DNA of 64,000 nucleotides from Paractinoplanes lichenicola (lineage in GTDB: Bacteria > Actinomycetota > Actinomycetes > Mycobacteriales > Micromonosporaceae): assembly GCF_016785085.1 (NCBI RefSeq), contig NZ_JAENHO010000007.1, positions 248,001 through 312,000 of the forward strand, written 5' to 3'. A program made the position numbers and the translations under genes. Shown one piece after another: positions 60,022 through 64,000 of the stretch; position 1 is the first letter of the stretch, and the number at the start of each line of letters is the position of its first letter. Under the pieces are notes generated by a model. It did no database searches, had not been told where the DNA came from, and worked only from the letters and a program-made list of their open reading frames with translations.

Positions 60022-61656
60022 CTAGAGTCGGAGCGCGCCAGGGGCAGACGGCGGGACGGCCGGGTGGCGGGGTGCGATCGGGGAGAGACGTTCGTAGGCG
60101 GCGCCCAGCGGCGGGCGCGGGTCGGGGGTGCCGGCGTTGGGCCACAGGGCGAGGGCGCGTTCGGCCATCGCGGTGATCGTGAGGGAGGGGTTAACGCCCA
60201 GGTTGGCGGCCACGGCCGAGCCGTCGACGACGTGCAGGCCGGGGTGACCGAAAAGGCGGTGGTAGGGGTCGATCACACCTGTGGCGGGGGTGGTGCCGAT
60301 CGCGCAGCCGCCGAGGAAGTGGCCGGTGACCGGGCGGCCGACGAGCTCGGTGATCGCGCCGAGGGGGACGCCGTCAATCTCGGCCGCGAGGGCGCGGGCG
60401 ACGCGGTGGGCGGCCGGCACCCAGTCGGGGTTGGGGGCGCCGACGCCCTGGCTGGTGCGCAGGCGGCCGTGGCGGCGGCGGACGGTGATCGAGTTGTCGA
60501 GCGATTGCATGGCGAGCAGCACGATCGTCTGTTCCGACCAGTGCCGGGGCCAGGCGAGCCGGCGTAGGTGGCGGCGGTCGCGGACGAGCTGGCGCAGCCC
60601 GGCCTTCCAGCGGGCGCCGGGCGTGTCGTCGACGAGCACGGTGGCCAGCAGGGCCAGCAGGTTGCTGCCGCGGCCGTAGCGGACGGGCTCGATGTGCGTG
60701 TCGGCGTCGACGTGCATCGACGAGGTGATGGCGACGCCGCGGCTGAAGTCGGCGTCCCGGCGGCGGGTGCGGGCGCCCAGGATCGACTCGGAGTTCGTGC
60801 GGCTCAGCTCGCCCAGGCGGGGGGAGACGTGCGGGAGGCTGCCCTTGTCGCGCAGCCGGTGCAGCAGGCGCTGGGTGCCGAGCGCGCCGGCGGCGAAGAC
60901 GACCTGCTCGGCGGTGTACGTGCGGCGGCGTACCCCGCCCGTACGGTGAGTGCGCACCTCGTACCCGCCGGCCGCCAGGGGGCGTACGTCGTCGACGGTC
61001 GTCAGCGGGAGGACCGTCGCGCCCGCCTGCTCGGCGAGGTACAGATAGTTCTTGACGAGCGTGTTCTTGGCGCCGACGCGGCACCCGGTCATGCACGACC
61101 CGCAGAAGGTGCACGTCTCGCGGCGCGGACCGGCCCCGCCGAAGTACGGATCACCGGGCGGGCCGAAGTGGACCCCCACGGGCGTACGGCGGAAGGTCTG
61201 CTCGGCCCCGAGGCGCTTGGCGACCGCGTGCAGGGCGACGTCGGACGGCGTCTCGTACGGGTTCCCGGCCACCCCCAGCATGCGCTTGGCCTGGTCGTAC
61301 GCGGTGGTCAGTTCGGCTTTCCAATCGGTGATGCCGGACCAGCGCGGGTCGTCGAAGAAGCGGCCGGGCGGCTCGTAGAGCGTGTTCGCGTAGCCGAGGG
61401 ACCCGCCGCCGACGCCCGCGCCCGACATGATCAGCACGTTGTCGAGCAGGGTCAGCCGCAGGATGCCGAAGCAGCGCAGCGCGGGCGCGTAGAGATAGCG
61501 GCGCAGGCGCCACGAGGTGCGCGGGAACTGGTCGTCGGGGAAGCGGCGGCCGGCCTCGAGCACGGCCACGCGGTAGCCCTTCTCGGTCAGGCGCAGCGCG
61601 GTGACGCTGCCGCCGAAGCCGGACCCGACGACGAGGACGTCGTAGTCGTACGCCAT
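60022..61656 (-). CDS. GMC-type / cholesterol-oxidase-like FAD oxidoreductase
   Basis: A 544-residue flavoprotein. The ADP-binding start is VLVVGSGFGGSVTALRL; FAD contact SGAGVGGGSLGYANTL; a cysteine-rich FCGSCMTGC segment typical of this ChoD-like branch; FAAGALGTQRLL; and the C-terminal substrate/FAD block VTGHFLGGCAIG with GLHVVDGSAVAANLGVNPSLTITAMAERAL (cited for VDGSAVAANLGVNPS). It may oxidise a sterol or another hydrophobic alcohol. No signal peptide. It is divergent from a hydrolase, and both share a TTGAC-N5-GTCAA operator with the acyl-CoA ligase downstream. Confidence 0.87.
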   Translation of the reverse strand: MAYDYDVLVVGSGFGGSVTALRLTEKGYRVAVLEAGRRFPDDQFPRTSWRLRRYLYAPALRCFGILRLTLLDNVLIMSGAGVGGGSLGYANTLYEPPGRFFDDPRWSGITDWKAELTTAYDQAKRMLGVAGNPYETPSDVALHAVAKRLGAEQTFRRTPVGVHFGPPGDPYFGGAGPRRETCTFCGSCMTGCRVGAKNTLVKNYLYLAEQAGATVLPLTTVDDVRPLAAGGYEVRTHRTGGVRRRTYTAEQVVFAAGALGTQRLLHRLRDKGSLPHVSPRLGELSRTNSESILGARTRRRDADFSRGVAITSSMHVDADTHIEPVRYGRGSNLLALLATVLVDDTPGARWKAGLRQLVRDRRHLRRLAWPRHWSEQTIVLLAMQSLDNSITVRRRHGRLRTSQGVGAPNPDWVPAAHRVARALAAEIDGVPLGAITELVGRPVTGHFLGGCAIGTTPATGVIDPYHRLFGHPGLHVVDGSAVAANLGVNPSLTITAMAERALALWPNAGTPDPRPPLGAAYERLSPIAPRHPAVPPSAPGALRL

Positions 61657-61676
61657 GGCGTACGGTGGCACCGTTG

Positions 61677-61691
61677 TTGACGTGCTGTCAA
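61677..61691. promoter_or_regulatory. Operator TTGAC-N5-GTCAA between the GMC oxidoreductase and hydrolase
   Basis: TTGAC (61677-61681) and GTCAA (61687-61691) form a perfect inverted repeat in the 48-base divergent gap. A near-identical element lies before the acyl-CoA ligase gene at 62471-62485. The spacing and sequence fit a TetR-type repressor of lipid genes. No such regulator gene is in the window. Confidence 0.6.
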
Positions 61692-61704
61692 TAAGGGCGG
61701 GCGC

Positions 61705-62463
61705 ATGCGATTCCATCGGGAGGGCCACGGCAGTCCGCTCGTGCTCGTGCACGGGCTCGGCAGCCGGTGGCAGGTCTGGCGGCCCGTTCTGCCGGCGCTG
61801 GCCGAGCACTTCGACGTGATCGCCGTCGACCTGCCGGGGTTCGGGGAGTCGCCACCCGACGGCGGCCGCGGCGACGTGCCGCACTTCGCGGACCAGGTCG
61901 TCGCCCTGCTCGACGAGCTCGGCGTGGTCCGCCCGGCCGTGGGCGGGAGCTCGCTCGGCGGGGGAGTGGCCCTCGAGCTGGGGCGGCGGGGGATCGCGCG
62001 CTCGGTCACCGCCTTCTCGCCGGTCGGGTTCTACGGACGCGGCGGCGCCAAGTGGTGCCAGGGAGTGGTGGGCCTGGCCCGGCGAGGTGGGGCCGCCCTC
62101 GGCCCGGTTCTGCCCGGTTTGATGCGGACCCGGGCCGGGCGTGGCGCGTTGTGCGGGATCTTCTACGCCAAGCCGCTGCGGCTGGATCCCGCGGAGTCGG
62201 CGGCCGACGCGCGGGCCCTGGTGGCCGCGCCCGGCTTCGACATCGCCTGCCGCGAGCTCGGCAGCTGGCGATTCGCCGGCGGTGGCGACATCCCGGTGAC
62301 GATCGCCTGGGGCACCCGCGACATCGTGCTGCCCTACCGGCAGGCGGCTCGAGCCCGGCAGTTGCTGCCCCGCGCCCGGCACGTACGGCTGCCCGGCTGC
62401 GGTCATCTGCCGTTCAGCGACGACCCCGAGACCTGCGCGAGACTGCTGATCGAAGCGGGCTGA
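61705..62463 (+). CDS. Alpha/beta hydrolase
   Basis: A 252-residue alpha/beta hydrolase: oxyanion LVLVHGLGSRWQVWRP, nucleophile elbow VGGSSLGGGVAL (Ser near residue 92), acid in IAWGTRDIVLPY and His in LPGCGHLPFSDDP. Complete triad, cytoplasmic, likely a carboxylic-ester hydrolase of lipids. It lies between a sterol-oxidase-like enzyme and an acyl-CoA ligase with shared operators, so a role in lipid or steroid breakdown is inferred. Confidence 0.88.
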   Translation: MRFHREGHGSPLVLVHGLGSRWQVWRPVLPALAEHFDVIAVDLPGFGESPPDGGRGDVPHFADQVVALLDELGVVRPAVGGSSLGGGVALELGRRGIARSVTAFSPVGFYGRGGAKWCQGVVGLARRGGAALGPVLPGLMRTRAGRGALCGIFYAKPLRLDPAESAADARALVAAPGFDIACRELGSWRFAGGGDIPVTIAWGTRDIVLPYRQAARARQLLPRARHVRLPGCGHLPFSDDPETCARLLIEAG

Positions 62464-62470
62464 ACCCGTA

Positions 62471-62499
62471 TTGGCACACCGTCAATAGGCTGCTACCTT
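62471..62499 (+). promoter_or_regulatory. Promoter and operator of the acyl-CoA ligase gene
   Basis: TTGGCA (62471-62476), 17 bases, TACCTT (62494-62499) is a good sigma-70-type promoter 34 bases before the ATG. The inverted repeat TTGGC-N5-GTCAA (62471-62485) overlaps the -35 box and spacer, so a bound repressor would block the polymerase. One arm base differs from the copy at 61677-61691. Confidence 0.65.
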
Positions 62500-62532
62500 C
62501 GGGCGAACATCCCCGGGCTAAGGCGGTCAGCC

Positions 62533-64000
62533 ATGAGCCAGGAAACACCGTCCACGATGGTCGCCGCGTTCCGGCGCACCGTCGCCACCCGCCCGCACGA
62601 GATCGCGTTGCGCACCGCCGGCGGCGGCCCGGCCTACACCTGGTCCGAATACGCCGAGCGCGTCGCCGCCATCGCGGGTGGGCTCGCCGAGGCCGGGGTG
62701 CGGCACGGCGACCCGGTCGCCCTGCTGCTGACCAACCGCCCCGAGTTCCACTTCTTCGACACCGCCGCCCAGCACCTCGGCGCCGTCCCGTTCTCCTGCT
62801 ACAACACGTCGTCGCCGGAGCAGATCGAATATCTGCTGGCGGCCTCGGGCGCGACCGTCGCGGTCACCGAGCGGCGGCTGGCCCCCGCGTTCGCGACCAG
62901 CAAGCCGCACCGGCTGATCCTGGCCGACGAGGACTTCGGCGGGCCCAGCCTCGATCTCGACGGCGCCCAGGTGACCCCCGGCGACCTGCTCACCCTGGTC
63001 TACACGTCGGGCACGACCGGCCGGCCCAAGGGCGTCGAGATCACCCACGCCAACATGGTGGCCATGGTCGGCACGACCGTCCCGCTGCTCGACGTCCGCC
63101 CCGGCGACCGGATGATCTCGTTCCTGCCCGCGGCGCACATCGCCGACCGCTGGGCCTCGCACTACATCCACCTGTGGGCGGGCACCGAGCTGACCACCCT
63201 GGACGACCACCGGCAGATCCTGGCCGCGCTGACCGAGGTGCGGCCGACCCTGTTCGGCGGGGTGCCCCAGGTGTGGCTGCGCCTGGTGGCCGGCATCAAG
63301 CGCATCCCCGAGCTCGCCCCCGCGCTCGACCTGGCCGTGCGGTCGCTGCGGGCCCACGGCGCGGTGCCGGCGGAGCTGGAGCAACGCGTCCTCGCCCCGC
63401 TGCGCGCCCAGCTCGGTCTCGACCAGGTCCGCCTGGCGATCACCGCCGCCGCCCCCACCCCGCCCGAGACCATCGAGCTCGTCAACGCCATCGGCGTTCC
63501 GCTGATCGAGGGCTGGGGCATGTCCGAAGTGGCCGGCCTGGGCACCCTCGTGCCGCCGGGCGAGTTCCGCACCGGCACGATCGGCCTGCCCCTGCCCGGC
63601 CTCGAGACCCGTCTGCTCGACGACGGCGAACTGCTCGTCCGTGGCCCGTCGATCACCCGCGGCTACCGGGACATGCCCGAGGAGACGGCGGCCGCGATCG
63701 ACGCCGACGGCTGGCTGCACACCGGCGACGTGGCCCGGCAGGACGAGGACGGCTATCTCCGGCTCGTCGACCGCAAGAAGGAGCTGCTCATCACGACCGG
63801 CGGCAAGAACATCGCCCCGGCCGGCGTCGAGCTCGCCGTCCGCACGGCCTGCCCGCTGATCGGCCAGGTGGTGGTCATCGGCGACGGCCGCGATCACCTG
63901 ACGGCGCTGATCGTGCTCGACCCCGAGGCGGCGGCCGACCCTGCCGACCCGGCTGTCGCGCAAGCGGTGGCCGACGGAGTCGCCAAGGCCAACGCCACCC
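62533..64000 (+). CDS. AMP-dependent long-chain acyl-CoA ligase (FadD-like), cut by the window end
   Basis: An ATG at 62533 opens a frame that runs off the right edge after 489 codons. The ANL-superfamily motifs are in order: LVYTSGTTGRPKGVE (P-loop), FLPAAHIADRW, GGVPQVWLRL, EGWGMSEVAG, LHTGDVARQDEDGYL and VDRKKELLITTGGKNIAP. The length before the edge and the closing motif indicate a long-chain fatty-acid or steroid-side-chain CoA ligase that still lacks its C-terminal roughly 100 residues here. It activates an acid as acyl-AMP then CoA thioester. Confidence 0.92.
   Translation, partial: MSQETPSTMVAAFRRTVATRPHEIALRTAGGGPAYTWSEYAERVAAIAGGLAEAGVRHGDPVALLLTNRPEFHFFDTAAQHLGAVPFSCYNTSSPEQIEYLLAASGATVAVTERRLAPAFATSKPHRLILADEDFGGPSLDLDGAQVTPGDLLTLVYTSGTTGRPKGVEITHANMVAMVGTTVPLLDVRPGDRMISFLPAAHIADRWASHYIHLWAGTELTTLDDHRQILAALTEVRPTLFGGVPQVWLRLVAGIKRIPELAPALDLAVRSLRAHGAVPAELEQRVLAPLRAQLGLDQVRLAITAAAPTPPETIELVNAIGVPLIEGWGMSEVAGLGTLVPPGEFRTGTIGLPLPGLETRLLDDGELLVRGPSITRGYRDMPEETAAAIDADGWLHTGDVARQDEDGYLRLVDRKKELLITTGGKNIAPAGVELAVRTACPLIGQVVVIGDGRDHLTALIVLDPEAAADPADPAVAQAVADGVAKANAT

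Noticed and set aside
59879..60145. Short ORFs in the gap before the GMC oxidoreductase
   Set aside because: Pro/Arg-rich frames without ribosome-binding site that overlap the end of the oxidoreductase gene.

Overview
The window is a 64 kb piece of a very GC-rich actinobacterial chromosome. The codon use, GTG starts, ATGA/GTGA stop-start overlaps and the recurring word CGTACGG fit Micromonosporaceae, most likely Actinoplanes or a relative; this is inferred from style, not from a marker gene. I see no rRNA, tRNA, CRISPR array, insertion sequence or phage. Genes are packed on both strands, and nine convergent pairs overlap at their 3' ends.

Region by region. 1-13 kb: housekeeping-like enzymes (UBP zinc finger, phosphodiesterase, GNATs, GT1 glycosyltransferase), a GbsR/MarR-type regulator facing a DUF4097 protein and a hydrolase, a MocR regulator and DMT exporter whose start codons overlap, a GT4/PlsC lipid pair, and a NUDIX-like/kinase-like pair. 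12.5-20.3 kb: a secreted HNH nuclease, a divergent aminotransferase and 2-hydroxyacid dehydrogenase, and putA with its divergent LysR regulator. 20-30 kb: DedA, an SDR with divergent TetR, an FAD oxidoreductase facing a YciI/ECF42 sigma pair with a recognisable promoter, a secreted beta-helix protein, a small TetR operon and an ECF sigma/putative anti-sigma pair. 30-40.5 kb: a short second-type Rho, a surface-glycan-like pair, a two-component system whose leader holds a 79-bp hairpin, DUF4386 and DUF4190 membrane proteins, and two glycosyltransferases. 40.8-49 kb: MEDS-STAS sensor, NADAR protein, a decayed DUF4253 gene, sulfotransferase, a DpgA-like type III polyketide synthase coupled to a cytochrome-b5/desaturase fusion, and a second beta-helix protein carrying an F5/8C domain. 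49.7-56 kb: a complete multiple-sugar ABC importer (binding protein, ATPase, permease) with palindromic operators, a GH13 glucosidase and a HEAT protein. 56-64 kb: an NB-ARC/LuxR regulator, a STAS protein, a kinase-like protein, and a GMC (cholesterol-oxidase-like) oxidoreductase, hydrolase and acyl-CoA ligase that share one operator motif.

The points most worth following are: the long hairpin whose base contains the ribosome-binding site of the sensor kinase; the orphan DpgA-like PKS/b5-desaturase pair; genes whose 3' ends, stop codon included, have been tandemly copied; a 16-codon leader ORF with a perfect Shine-Dalgarno; the short Rho in a region dense with 3' overlaps; and the shared TTGRC-N5-GTCAA operator in the last 2.5 kb.
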